Shown: positions 35,048-41,989 of the stretch, one piece after another
Position numbering within the stretch: position 1 is the stretch's first letter
How the letters are laid out: each line of letters begins with the position of its first letter
From: Bacillota bacterium
Lineage (GTDB): Bacteria; Bacillota; Clostridia; Saccharofermentanales; Fastidiosipilaceae
Length of the DNA stretch: 59,948 nucleotides
Assembly (NCBI GenBank): GCA_030057555.1
Contig: JASGUU010000071.1
Location: 1-59,948, forward strand
Direction of reading: 5' to 3'
The notes under the pieces: model-generated
Told to the model about the DNA's origin: nothing
The model's database searches: none
The model's input: only the letters and a program-made list of their open reading frames with translations
Position numbers and translations under genes: made by a program

Positions 35048-36094
35048 TTACAGCGCGTCCCTGGTATCATGCTCCATGCCCCACTGATGCATGAAGCGGC
35101 AGATCAGGTCGTCTCTGTCATACAGTTTCGTGCTGTCCGGGTTTCCATAGCGGCGGGCCAGCTCCGACACGGGGATCGTCCGGTTCGCGATCATGCCCGG
35201 TGTCGTACCGTCGCGGTAAGCGCGCATCACGGCATCCACGCCGTCGCTTCTCAGATTGCCCAGCCGCCACCACTCGGCCGGCTCGGCGATGTTCGGGTAG
35301 ACGTTGTAGTCGGCGTCCACCGCCAGACTGGGGACAGGCACGCTGATCTGCGGCGCTGCATGCTCTGAGAGCAGCTCGGGCAGCAGCTCTGATTCCGGCC
35401 TGCCGAGCAGCTCCAGACCATCGCGGGAGAGCAGGATCAGCTCCTCCGGAATGAGCGCGAGGTCCGCAGCTTCCATTCTCTCATCTTCGAGCTCAAAGCC
35501 GCAGCCCTCCGGCGAGATACCACCGATAAAGAAGCTGCTAATGTCGTACTCCTGCAGCAGGTCCAGAAACGCGCCCAGCTCGGGAAGACAGCGCCGGGTC
35601 AGAAAGAGCTGCCAGCGGGGCGTGATGCCGACCGCCTGACAGCGCCGCGTCGCCTCCAGCTGGTCGCGAAACGCACCGCGCCGCCGCATGCCCCAGTCGG
35701 TGCTCTCCTCCATGCCGAAGAAGCTGATCTGGCAGACCTGTGGCGGGAGCGTCGCCGCCCAGCGGGCATAGTCGGCATCCCGTGCGAGGCGCCAGGTGGA
35801 CAGGAGTTCAAAGCGCTGTGCGCGTCCCGGCGAGGAGAGCTCCTGCTCCAGCGCCCACAGCTCACGGTAATCGTCGCGGTAGTCCGGCTCGCGCCACCAG
35901 GAGAAAAAGCCCATTTCGGCAATCTGGTTCCCTTCTTCGTCGCGCCAGTTTCTGAACTCAGCTGCGATATTTCGGAACTCGTCAACGCTCATGTGCCCGT
36001 TACGCTTGTCCCCAAGCCAGCAGTGCCGGCAGCGGTTCGGACAGCCTGCCATGTCAAGCATGACGGCGAGATAGCTCATGTCAAATTGTCCCAT
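35048..36094 (-). CDS. Radical SAM protein of unknown substrate
   Basis: A 348-residue radical SAM protein. The cluster motif CPNRCRHC gives Cys18, Cys22 and Cys25. A C-terminal part contains a NVYPN segment followed by LGNL, a pattern seen before SPASM-type tails, but the multiple Cys residues of a SPASM domain are absent. I chose ATG 36094 because the conserved motif follows 17 residues on and GAGAGG lies upstream; a longer frame to 36262 adds unconserved sequence. It converges on rtcB with 42 nt between. No peptide precursor gene was seen beside it, so a RiPP role is unsupported. Confidence 0.8.
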   Translation of the reverse strand: MGQFDMSYLAVMLDMAGCPNRCRHCWLGDKRNGHMSVDEFRNIAAEFRNWRDEEGNQIAEMGFFSWWREPDYRDDYRELWALEQELSSPGRAQRFELLSTWRLARDADYARWAATLPPQVCQISFFGMEESTDWGMRRRGAFRDQLEATRRCQAVGITPRWQLFLTRRCLPELGAFLDLLQEYDISSFFIGGISPEGCGFELEDERMEAADLALIPEELILLSRDGLELLGRPESELLPELLSEHAAPQISVPVPSLAVDADYNVYPNIAEPAEWWRLGNLRSDGVDAVMRAYRDGTTPGMIANRTIPVSELARRYGNPDSTKLYDRDDLICRFMHQWGMEHDTRDAL

Positions 36095-36427
36095 TCTCAG
36101 ATGCCTCTCATGTTGATGGTGGTTTGTCCGATGATCCTCTGGAAACGTTTCTGGGCAGCAGCTGCCAGTTTCAGCCGGGTCTGTTCCAGTCGCATCTCTC
36201 TCCCGTGTGTGCAGCAGGGGCCAGTGTACCGGATCTGCTTGAGAGGCTCCAGTTGACGGCACCTGTCCACGGCAACCTTCCCGCGGGAAAACCGCCAGAG
36301 AGGCCTCGCCAGATGCCTTGAACTCTTCCGCCTCCCGGGCCCCGCGCGGATGGTTCTGTCAGTCGAGCGGAAAGATGAAGATGTACAATGCAATTTAAGC
36401 TGTACATGCGGTTATGGGAGACTGAAA
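36095..36427. other. Intergenic region upstream of the radical SAM gene
   Basis: About 330 bp between the divergent radical SAM gene and the M20 remnant. The base composition shifts from GC-rich to AT-rich near 36370. Two TGTACA hexamers lie at 36382-36387 and 36401-36406, 19 bp apart, in the likely promoter region of the remnant and TRIC gene. No gene was seen. Confidence 0.5.
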
Positions 36428-36640
36428 ATGCCATATTGGGCCAGAGCAAAGAGGCTTTTTGACGAGGCAAGAGCTGTAAGACGACAGATACACCAGAATC
36501 CCGAAACAGGATTTGAGCTGCCTGAGATGAAGAAAGAGGCTGACTGCAGAGTTGTGTCCCAAAGCATGAAATCGCATCTCTGCAGCCATGAGCTACATGC
36601 GACATCCCTCCGGGTCGCTTTGATCCTGCTGAAAGAAAAT
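36428..36640 (+). pseudogene. N-terminal remnant of an M20 amidohydrolase
   Basis: The first 35 or so codons read like the start of an M20 peptidase: AKRLFDEARAVRRQIHQNP followed by ETGFELPE, the family's RRxxHxxPExxxEE motif. After that similarity ends; the metal-binding ACGHDAH and Glu-Glu motifs are absent and the frame ends by 36649, overlapping the TRIC gene start. Codon use is AT-richer than in the intact M20 gene at 41990, and the N-termini differ, so it is not a recent copy of that gene. A deletion that removed the rest and brought the TRIC gene close would explain it. Confidence 0.6.
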
Positions 36641-37244
36641 GAATATTGATTTTGTTTTTGCTCTGGAAATCATTGGTACGATCGTTTTTGCCATCTCAGG
36701 TGCATCGGTCGCCATTCAGGAGAAAATGGATCTCCTGGGTGTCTGCATACTCGGGATGACAACGGCTGTAGGTGGCGGTACGATCAGGGATCTTGTTTTG
36801 GGGATAACTCCGCCAGCAGCGTTTCAACACCCGTTTTTTGCGCTGACAGCCCTGGTCACATCACTGCTGGTCTTTCTGTTTGCCCGACAGGATGTCATTG
36901 ACCTGGATGGCTGGCTGTATACGATCAGCGATTCTCTCGGTCTGGCTGTATTTACGATTACAGGAGCTTTGACGGGTGTCTCCAGCGGAAATCCCTTTCT
37001 GATCGTCTTTGTTGGCTGTATTACCGGTGTCGGCGGCGGTGTGATGAGAGATGTTTTTGCCAACAGGAAGCCGGTCATTTTTCAAAAGCATGTGTATGCC
37101 ACAGCCTCTTTGGCGGGGGCGGTTGTTTTCGCTGTGCTGTCTCAGTTTAACCGCTATTCAGCGGCTGCTGTCGGAGGAGCAGTCATTTTCATTCTCCGGA
37201 TACTGGCTTATAAAAACAAATGGGATCTGCCGAGAGCTGAATAG
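36639..37244 (+). CDS. TRIC/UPF0126-type membrane channel protein
   Basis: A 201-residue inner-membrane protein with about seven hydrophobic segments in two similar halves. Each half holds the family glycine motif: GMTTAVGGGTIRDLVLG in the first and CITGVGGGVMRDVFAN in the second. This is the bacterial TRIC (YadS/UPF0126) family, trimeric cation channels. ATG 36639 is preceded by GAAAGAAAATG with only a weak ribosome binding site. The gene is visibly less GC-rich than most neighbours and uses many A/T-ending codons, which suggests later acquisition. It has no operon partner other than the truncated M20 remnant. Confidence 0.88.
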   Translation: MNIDFVFALEIIGTIVFAISGASVAIQEKMDLLGVCILGMTTAVGGGTIRDLVLGITPPAAFQHPFFALTALVTSLLVFLFARQDVIDLDGWLYTISDSLGLAVFTITGALTGVSSGNPFLIVFVGCITGVGGGVMRDVFANRKPVIFQKHVYATASLAGAVVFAVLSQFNRYSAAAVGGAVIFILRILAYKNKWDLPRAE

Positions 37245-37464
37245 CTGTATCTGACGGCCCTGGAAAAAGGCTGATAGCGTTTCGCTGCAGGTCCTGTCCA
37301 CGGTTTCATCTCCCGGGACCGAAGAATGCCGGTTCCCACGCAAAAGGAGCAGGCTGCCAGCGCGATCCGCCGCTGCCTCAGGAAATGTTTTCGCTTTCGT
37401 CACCCGCACCGCGCCCCGGCGCGGTACACTTTGAGGGACAACACTCAGGGAGGGTACAAGAGAC

Positions 37465-38208
37465 ATGACAGCCGCAGCACTTTCGGCCATCGCCGCCCGT
37501 ATCGGCTTCTACTACGACTGGACCTATATCTTCGTTATCATCGGCGCCATCTTCAGCGCCATCGCCGCGGCGAATGTCCGCGGCACCTATGCGAAGTGGT
37601 CGCGCGTGCCGAATCAGCGCGGCATCACCGGCGCCGATGCGGCCGCCGCCATCCTGCGCGCCAGCAACACCGGCGGCGTGCGTATCCAATCCATTCCCGG
37701 CCGGCTGACCGACCACTACAATCCGCGCGAGCAGAGCCTCGGCCTCTCCGAGGGCGTCTACGGCGAATCCTCGATCGCCGCCGTCGGCATCGCCGCCCAC
37801 GAGGCCGGCCATGCCATCCAGCACGGCACGGGCTACAGCCCGCTGCATGTCCGCAACGCCATCGTTCCCGTCGTCAACATCGGCTCGCGGCTCTCGTTTC
37901 CCATTCTCCTCGTCGGCTTCATGATCCAGAGCCGTTTCGGCGACGGCCTGCTCATGATTGGCGTCGTCCTCTTCTCGCTGAGCTTTGTCTTTACCCTGAT
38001 CGCGCTGCCGGTCGAGTTCAATGCCTCGCGCCGCGCCCTTGAGGCGATAGAAGCCGGCGGTCTCCTGACCGCAGAAGAGCTGCGCGGCACACGCAGCGTC
38101 CTGCGTGCGGCCGCCCTGACCTACGTCGCCGCCGCCGCCGCTTCGCTGCTCTCCCTGCTGCGCATCATTCTGCTGGTCTCAAGCCGCGGCCGCAGCCGTC
38201 GCCGCTAG
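37465..38208 (+). CDS. YugP-type neutral zinc metallopeptidase
   Basis: A 247-residue membrane zinc peptidase of the Zn_peptidase_2 family. The zinc motif HEAGHAIQH is near residues 112-120, and the third ligand probably lies in ALPVEFNASRRA (Glu near 190). There are hydrophobic segments at the N-terminus (about 20-40), after the motif (about 148-185) and near the C-terminus. The start ATG 37465 follows GGGAGGG. Its stop and that of dtd overlap tail to tail by 4 nt. The physiological substrate of this family is not established. Confidence 0.88.
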   Translation: MTAAALSAIAARIGFYYDWTYIFVIIGAIFSAIAAANVRGTYAKWSRVPNQRGITGADAAAAILRASNTGGVRIQSIPGRLTDHYNPREQSLGLSEGVYGESSIAAVGIAAHEAGHAIQHGTGYSPLHVRNAIVPVVNIGSRLSFPILLVGFMIQSRFGDGLLMIGVVLFSLSFVFTLIALPVEFNASRRALEAIEAGGLLTAEELRGTRSVLRAAALTYVAAAAASLLSLLRIILLVSSRGRSRRR

Positions 38209-38669
38209 CGCCGCCTGCCGGCCAGAACCTCCCCGCTGTCGAGCCAGATCGTGAACGGCCCGTCGTTTATCAGACGGACCTCCATCCGGGCGCCGAATTG
38301 TCCGGTCGCCACCTCGACCCCGGTTGCCCGCGCCAGCTCCGCCAGACGCTCGCAGAGCGCCTCGGCACGGTCGGGAGAGGCCGCGTCGGTGAAGCTGGGC
38401 CGTCTGCCTTTGCGACAATCCGCATAGAGGGTGAACTGCGACACCAGCAGCAGACTGCCGCCCACCGTCTCGAGGTCGAGGTTGGTGCGCCCCTCCTCAT
38501 CCTCAAAGATGCGCAGGCCGTGGAGTTTCGTCCACATCGCCTCCACCGTCGCCTCGTCGTCGTCATGGCTGATGCCGACGAAAACCAGCAGCCCGGGCCC
38601 GATGGCGCCGACCGTCTCGCCGGCCACCAGCACCCGGGCTTCTCTTACGCGCTGAACGAGGAGTCTCAC
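38205..38669 (-). CDS. dtd: D-aminoacyl-tRNA deacylase
   Basis: A 154-residue homodimeric enzyme that removes D-amino acids, and glycine from tRNA-Ala, from mischarged tRNA. The two active-site motifs are present: SQFTLYADCRKGRRPSF (the SQFTL motif) near 77-93 and NDGPFT near 134-139 (the GP motif). It begins MRLLVQRV as in the family. The start is GTG 38669, overlapping the uxaC stop by 4 nt (GTGA). It is the last gene of the ThuA-like, uxaC, dtd operon, an unusual context for a translation-quality gene. Confidence 0.95.
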   Translation of the reverse strand: MRLLVQRVREARVLVAGETVGAIGPGLLVFVGISHDDDEATVEAMWTKLHGLRIFEDEEGRTNLDLETVGGSLLLVSQFTLYADCRKGRRPSFTDAASPDRAEALCERLAELARATGVEVATGQFGARMEVRLINDGPFTIWLDSGEVLAGRRR

Positions 38670-40060
38670 TGTTTTTTCAGCAGCATGTCGCGCGAGTTCT
38701 CGTAGCAGACCCGGCGCATGATCCAGGCCAGGGTGTCGGGATCGTTCGGGTACTCGCCGCGCTCGACATAGCCGCCGATGACGTTCGCGAAGAGGCGGCG
38801 GAAATACTCATGGCGGACATAGGAGAGGAAGGAGCGCGAGTCGGTCAGCATGCCGGCGAAGTTGACCAGCAGGCTCGTGTTGGCGTAGTTCTCGAGCTGC
38901 GCCTCCATCCCGCTGCGGGTGTCGTTGAACCACCAGGCGGCGCCGTGGCGCACCTGGCCGCGCACGCCCGGGAAGGAGCCGGCAATCGTCGACAGGATCG
39001 TGTCGTCGTGCGGGTTCAGCGAGTAGAGGACCACGCGCGGCAGGTGGCCGTTCTGGTCCATGGCGTCGAGCAGGCGGGCGGTGGCGGTGGCCAGCGGCTG
39101 CTCGTGCATGACGTCGAAGCCGGTGTCGGGCCCCAGCAGACGCGTCATGCGCGTGTTGATGCGGCGCAGGGCGTTGACGTGCAGCTGCATGACCCAGTCG
39201 TGGCGGTGGATCATTTTTGCAAAGTTCACCAGCACGTCCGCCGTCAGCGCATCCGTCTCGCGCCCGTCGAGGCTCTCTCCGGCCAGCACGCGGCGGAAGA
39301 GCTCCGCCGGATTGGCCGTCGGATCCGGCAGCGGCATGTGGTGCAGGCCGTGGTCGGAGGTGACGCAGCCGCGCCCGGCGAAGAAGTCGACGCGCCGCTC
39401 GAGGGCCGTCAGCAGGTCGTCGTAGCTGCGGATGGCCTCAAGGCCCGCGGCCGCCGCCAGGGAGGACAGGTAGTCGAGGTAGCCTGGCGTATCGAAGGCG
39501 AGGGCGCTGTCGGGGCGGATGCCGGGGAGCACCCTGACGTCCCAGTCGGGGTCGGCATCGAGACGGGCGTGCTCGGCGAGGTCCGAGACGGGGTCGTCGG
39601 TGGTCACGATGACCTCGACCTTTGACATGCGGATGAGGTCACGGACGCCAAGCGTCGGCAGAACCCGGCAGCCGGCCTCCCAGATCGCGTCGGCGTTGGC
39701 CGGTTTGATGACGAGGTCGGTGCCGATATAGCGCTGGAGCTCCAGATGCGACCAGGCATAGAGCGGGTTGCCGATGGCCCGCGGCAGCATCCCGACATAG
39801 GCGTCGTATTTCTCACGGGCGCCGGCGTCTCCCGTGATCAGGCGCTCGTCGATGCCGTCGGCGCGCATCAGGCGCCACTTGTAGTGGTCGCCCTCGAGCC
39901 AGGCCTCGGTCAGGTTCTGGAAGCGGCGGTCGGCCAGGATTTCAGCCGGCTGAATGTGGCAGTGGTAGTCGATAATCGGCTGTTTGGCCGCCACCTCATG
40001 GTAAAGCCAGACGGCGGTATCGCTCTCGAGCAGGTAGTTCGGTCCCATAAAGGTCGTCAT
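38666..40060 (-). CDS. uxaC: Glucuronate (uronate) isomerase
   Basis: A 464-residue amidohydrolase-fold enzyme that interconverts D-glucuronate with D-fructuronate, and D-galacturonate with D-tagaturonate, the first step of hexuronate breakdown. The N-terminal DYHCHIQP motif places His33 and His35 as metal ligands, and LMRADGIDERLITG is a typical segment. Length fits the family. ATG 40060 is preceded by GGAGAAGGAGAAAG. An upstream in-frame start is discounted. It lies between a ThuA-like gene and dtd. UxaB, UxuA and KdgK homologues are not in the window, but the 2-hydroxyacid dehydrogenase and Gfo/Idh genes are sugar-acid-type enzymes elsewhere in it. Confidence 0.95.
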   Translation of the reverse strand: MTTFMGPNYLLESDTAVWLYHEVAAKQPIIDYHCHIQPAEILADRRFQNLTEAWLEGDHYKWRLMRADGIDERLITGDAGAREKYDAYVGMLPRAIGNPLYAWSHLELQRYIGTDLVIKPANADAIWEAGCRVLPTLGVRDLIRMSKVEVIVTTDDPVSDLAEHARLDADPDWDVRVLPGIRPDSALAFDTPGYLDYLSSLAAAAGLEAIRSYDDLLTALERRVDFFAGRGCVTSDHGLHHMPLPDPTANPAELFRRVLAGESLDGRETDALTADVLVNFAKMIHRHDWVMQLHVNALRRINTRMTRLLGPDTGFDVMHEQPLATATARLLDAMDQNGHLPRVVLYSLNPHDDTILSTIAGSFPGVRGQVRHGAAWWFNDTRSGMEAQLENYANTSLLVNFAGMLTDSRSFLSYVRHEYFRRLFANVIGGYVERGEYPNDPDTLAWIMRRVCYENSRDMLLKKQ

Positions 40061-40087
40061 GGTTCTTTCTCCTTCTCCCATCTTTGT

Positions 40088-40747
40088 TTATGCGGATGCG
40101 ACAAGCCGGCCGAGGCAGGCGGCCAGACAGTGAACGAAGCCATCGGGCGCACAGCTGGCAGCGTTATGGCCGGGCCCGAAATAGACGAGACGGCCGCGGC
40201 CAAAGGTGCGGCTCCAGACGATCGGGTGCAGCCGCCCCTGGTACTCGTAGTCGACCAGCACCTCGACGGCGCTGTCGAACCAGGGCTCAAAGTCGAACTC
40301 ATAGGGCTCATCGACCGCCGTCCAGCCACCGAGGCCGGCCATGCCTTCGGCGTCCGTGCGCGGGATGAAACGCAGCTCGGTCTCGGGATCGTGGCGGGTG
40401 AAGTCGGCGGCGCCGAGGCTCAGGAGGTCGGGGCGAATTTTGGCGATGAGCCCCTGATGCCAGATGAGAAGACGGCCGCCGGCCGCGACGTGGACGAGCA
40501 GGCGTGAGGCGAGGAGGGCGGCTGCCCCGGGATCCAGGTCAGACCAGTTGTCGATCGCGTTGACCACCAGGGCCTCGGGAGCGAAGTCACTGGCGGCGTA
40601 GGCCTCGCGGCCGATGCGGAGATCGAGATCCTCTGCGGCGATGCCGGCGTGAGCGAGTGCCCGTCGCAGTGCCGGCAGCTGGGCCCCGACAGGGTGATAG
40701 CGTGCGACCCCTTCCGGGTCGCCCAGAACGATGATCGGCAGTCCCAC
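40088..40747 (-). CDS. ThuA-like protein (glutamine amidotransferase fold)
   Basis: A 219-residue protein that resembles the ThuA (trehalose utilisation) family. The middle reads ALVVNAIDNWSDLD then GGRLLIWHQG, where ThuA proteins have the nucleophile-elbow-like strand and turn, and the end reads YFGPGHNAASCAPDGF, matching the family's GH motif. I chose GTG 40747 with GGAGG 8 nt upstream. Its stop lies 27 nt before uxaC, so the two are probably co-transcribed. In other bacteria ThuA-type proteins often sit beside sugar oxidoreductases, which agrees with a role in carbohydrate metabolism. The exact reaction is unknown. Confidence 0.65.
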   Translation of the reverse strand: MGLPIIVLGDPEGVARYHPVGAQLPALRRALAHAGIAAEDLDLRIGREAYAASDFAPEALVVNAIDNWSDLDPGAAALLASRLLVHVAAGGRLLIWHQGLIAKIRPDLLSLGAADFTRHDPETELRFIPRTDAEGMAGLGGWTAVDEPYEFDFEPWFDSAVEVLVDYEYQGRLHPIVWSRTFGRGRLVYFGPGHNAASCAPDGFVHCLAACLGRLVASA

Positions 40748-40764
40748 GGTGCACACCTCCAAGT

Positions 40765-40789
40765 GGCAGTCTCCTACAGTGTGACTGCC
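40765..40789 (-). promoter_or_regulatory. Stem-loop in the ThuA-uxaC-dtd leader
   Basis: A perfect 7-bp inverted repeat (GGCAGTC and GACTGCC) with an 11-nt loop, just upstream of the Shine-Dalgarno of the ThuA-like gene. It could be an operator for a uronate-responsive repressor or a leader RNA hairpin. The sequence alone does not decide. Confidence 0.4.
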
Positions 40790-40925
40790 GGTTATTGCGA
40801 GTGTACCACGCGGGCGGAGAGCGGGGCAGAGCGACATGCATGGCCCTGGCGATCGGGCTGGCCAGAATCCACACGGCAGTGCCTGAATTGACAGAACCCA
40901 TGTGGCGGGTCTCGCCTCTGTCCGG

Positions 40926-40953
40926 AGAAAAGAGGGAAGCAGAGCACTGCTTC
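40926..40953 (-). terminator. Rho-independent terminator of the 41002 gene
   Basis: Read on the minus strand: GAAGCAG, loop TGCT, CTGCTTC, then CCTCTTTTCTCC. A 7-bp stem with a U-rich tail, about 49 nt after the stop of the small unknown gene. It separates that gene from the ThuA operon. Confidence 0.6.
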
Positions 40954-41001
40954 TATCGGGAGCAGATGGCCGCCCGGCCGCGCTGGAGGCAAAGTGCCTG
41001 C

Positions 41002-41478
41002 TCAGGGGACTGAGAACGGGGGGATTTTCTCCTGGCTGTCGGCTGCCGCGAAGCCGCCGATGACCTTGCCAAACAGGCAGAAGTCCGGATCGAAGCTCGC
41101 CGCCTGACGCAGCTCCGGGGCTGTGCAGTCGGGTTTCGGAACGGCCAGGGCGCTGCCATCGTGGGCGTAGAGCAGGTAGCAGAACCCGGCATCGTCGAGG
41201 CGGGCGAGCCAGGTTTCGCCACAGTAGCGCAGCAGATAGTCGCCGTTGCCGCCGAAGTCGCCGCCCGTCGCCAGAAGCAGGCGGTCACCCGGTTCATAGC
41301 TTCCTGATCCCACCCATTCTCCCAGCTCGATGACACATAGTTCGGTGCCCTCGAGCCCGGCGGGCAGTTCCACATACTGCTCCAGGCGGTGCAGATGGGG
41401 CCATGCCGCGTCTCCGGAGGCCGTCAGCAGATACACGGGCGAGCGGGTCGGCTCGCCGGATTTCATCGCCTGACCCAT
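41002..41478 (-). CDS. Small protein of unknown function
   Basis: A 158-residue soluble protein I do not recognise. It is rich in Asp, Gly and aromatic residues, with segments such as YEPGDRLLLATGGDFGG and LRQAASFDPDFCLFGKVIGG. The FGKVIGG piece recalls cyclophilin ends (FGKVVEG), but no other PPIase motif is present. I chose ATG 41478, 10 nt after AAAGGAGG. There is no signal peptide. It is a single-gene unit with its own terminator at 40926 and two strong palindromes in its promoter region (41496-41510 and 41525-41551), so expression is probably tightly controlled. Confidence 0.7.
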   Translation of the reverse strand: MGQAMKSGEPTRSPVYLLTASGDAAWPHLHRLEQYVELPAGLEGTELCVIELGEWVGSGSYEPGDRLLLATGGDFGGNGDYLLRYCGETWLARLDDAGFCYLLYAHDGSALAVPKPDCTAPELRQAASFDPDFCLFGKVIGGFAAADSQEKIPPFSVP

Positions 41479-41495
41479 GAGCGTCCATCCTCCTT

Positions 41496-41510
41496 TGACA
41501 ACTGTTGTCA
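41496..41510. promoter_or_regulatory. Palindrome upstream of the 41002 gene
   Basis: TGACAACTGTTGTCA is a perfect 15-bp palindrome with one central base. It lies 18 nt upstream of the start codon, next to the Shine-Dalgarno, a position suited to repressor binding. No matching regulator is encoded beside it. Confidence 0.6.
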
Positions 41511-41524
41511 GGGCGGTCCGCAAT

Positions 41525-41551
41525 CTAATAACAAGAATAACTTGTTATTAG
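41525..41551. promoter_or_regulatory. Long operator-like palindrome
   Basis: Perfect 11-bp inverted repeats CTAATAACAAG and CTTGTTATTAG, separated by AATAA, lie in the AT-rich promoter region of the 41002 gene. Symmetry and size fit a MarR- or TetR-type dimer site. The second palindrome AAACAAGTTT at 41554-41563 shares the ACAAG half. Confidence 0.65.
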
Positions 41552-41635
41552 AAAACAAGTTTATCACGGAGCCGATTCCTGCAGGATCAAGCATGCCCGG
41601 ACAGGGCTGTGAATAGACGGGGAAAAAGACGCGAA

Positions 41636-41657
41636 AAAGCGCCCGTTTCGGCGCTTT
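41636..41657. terminator. Terminator-like hairpin
   Basis: Perfect 8-bp arms AAAGCGCC and GGCGCTTT with loop CGTTTC. On the minus strand it is followed by TTCGCGTCTTTTTCC. It closely resembles the terminator at 41927-41945 and the flanks match as well (GCGAAAAA before, TTTCTG after), so one may be a copy of the other. No minus-strand gene lies between them. Confidence 0.5.
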
Positions 41658-41757
41658 CTGTCGCGGGGGTATCTGTGTGTCCCAAGGGCTGCAGTGGCAG
41701 CCGCTGCACCTGGGTACGATATGCAGTGAGCAGGAATGCGGCTTAGGCGCATTTTTC

Positions 41758-41854
41758 CGTGGATAACTCGATTATTTGCCCACGAAAGATGCTTTTCTGT
41801 TCAATAATTCGATTTGTACACGCTTTCGCGTGGATAAGTTGATTTTTCGCTCAC
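41758..41854. repeat. AT-rich hairpin repeat pair
   Basis: The first element (41758-41784) runs CGTGGATAACTC to TTTGCCCACG. The second (about 41802-41854) has the left part CAATAATTCGATTTGTACAC, a tight CACGC-TTTC-GCGTG turn and the right part TGGATAAGTTGATTTTTCGC ending CTCAC. GTGGATAACTC resembles TTGGATAACTC of the 47.6 kb repeats, and CAATAATTCGATTTGTACAC matches the 29.1 kb repeats, linking the two families. Confidence 0.65.
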
Positions 41855-41926
41855 AAGCCCCATATGCAGGCCGCTCCGCCGCAGCCGCCCGGCTCCGATT
41901 TCGCATGCGGCCGGGCCAGAAGCGCG

Positions 41927-41945
41927 AAAAAAGCCCGGATCGGGC
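41927..41945 (-). terminator. Terminator of the hydG-hydF-malY-M20 operon
   Basis: On the minus strand: GCCCG, loop ATC, CGGGC, then TTTTTT. A classic Rho-independent terminator, 45 nt after the stop of the M20 amidohydrolase, the last gene of the operon. Confidence 0.8.
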
Positions 41946-41989
41946 GCTTTCTGCCGCAGCAGGGCGGCGGAGCTGTGCAGCTGAGGGCG

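Larger units (their letters stand above)
41479..41989. other. Intergenic region with operators, hairpins and terminators
   Basis: About 510 bp. From left to right: two palindromic operator-like sites (41496-41551), an AAACAAGTTT palindrome at 41554-41563, a terminator-like stem at 41636-41657, AT-rich hairpin repeats at 41758-41854, and the operon terminator at 41927-41945. No gene is supported. Confidence 0.7.

Noticed and set aside
35048-36094. RiPP biosynthesis locus around the radical SAM gene
   Set aside because: No short precursor-like gene next to it, no peptidase or transporter partner, and the C-terminal Cys residues of a SPASM domain are missing.
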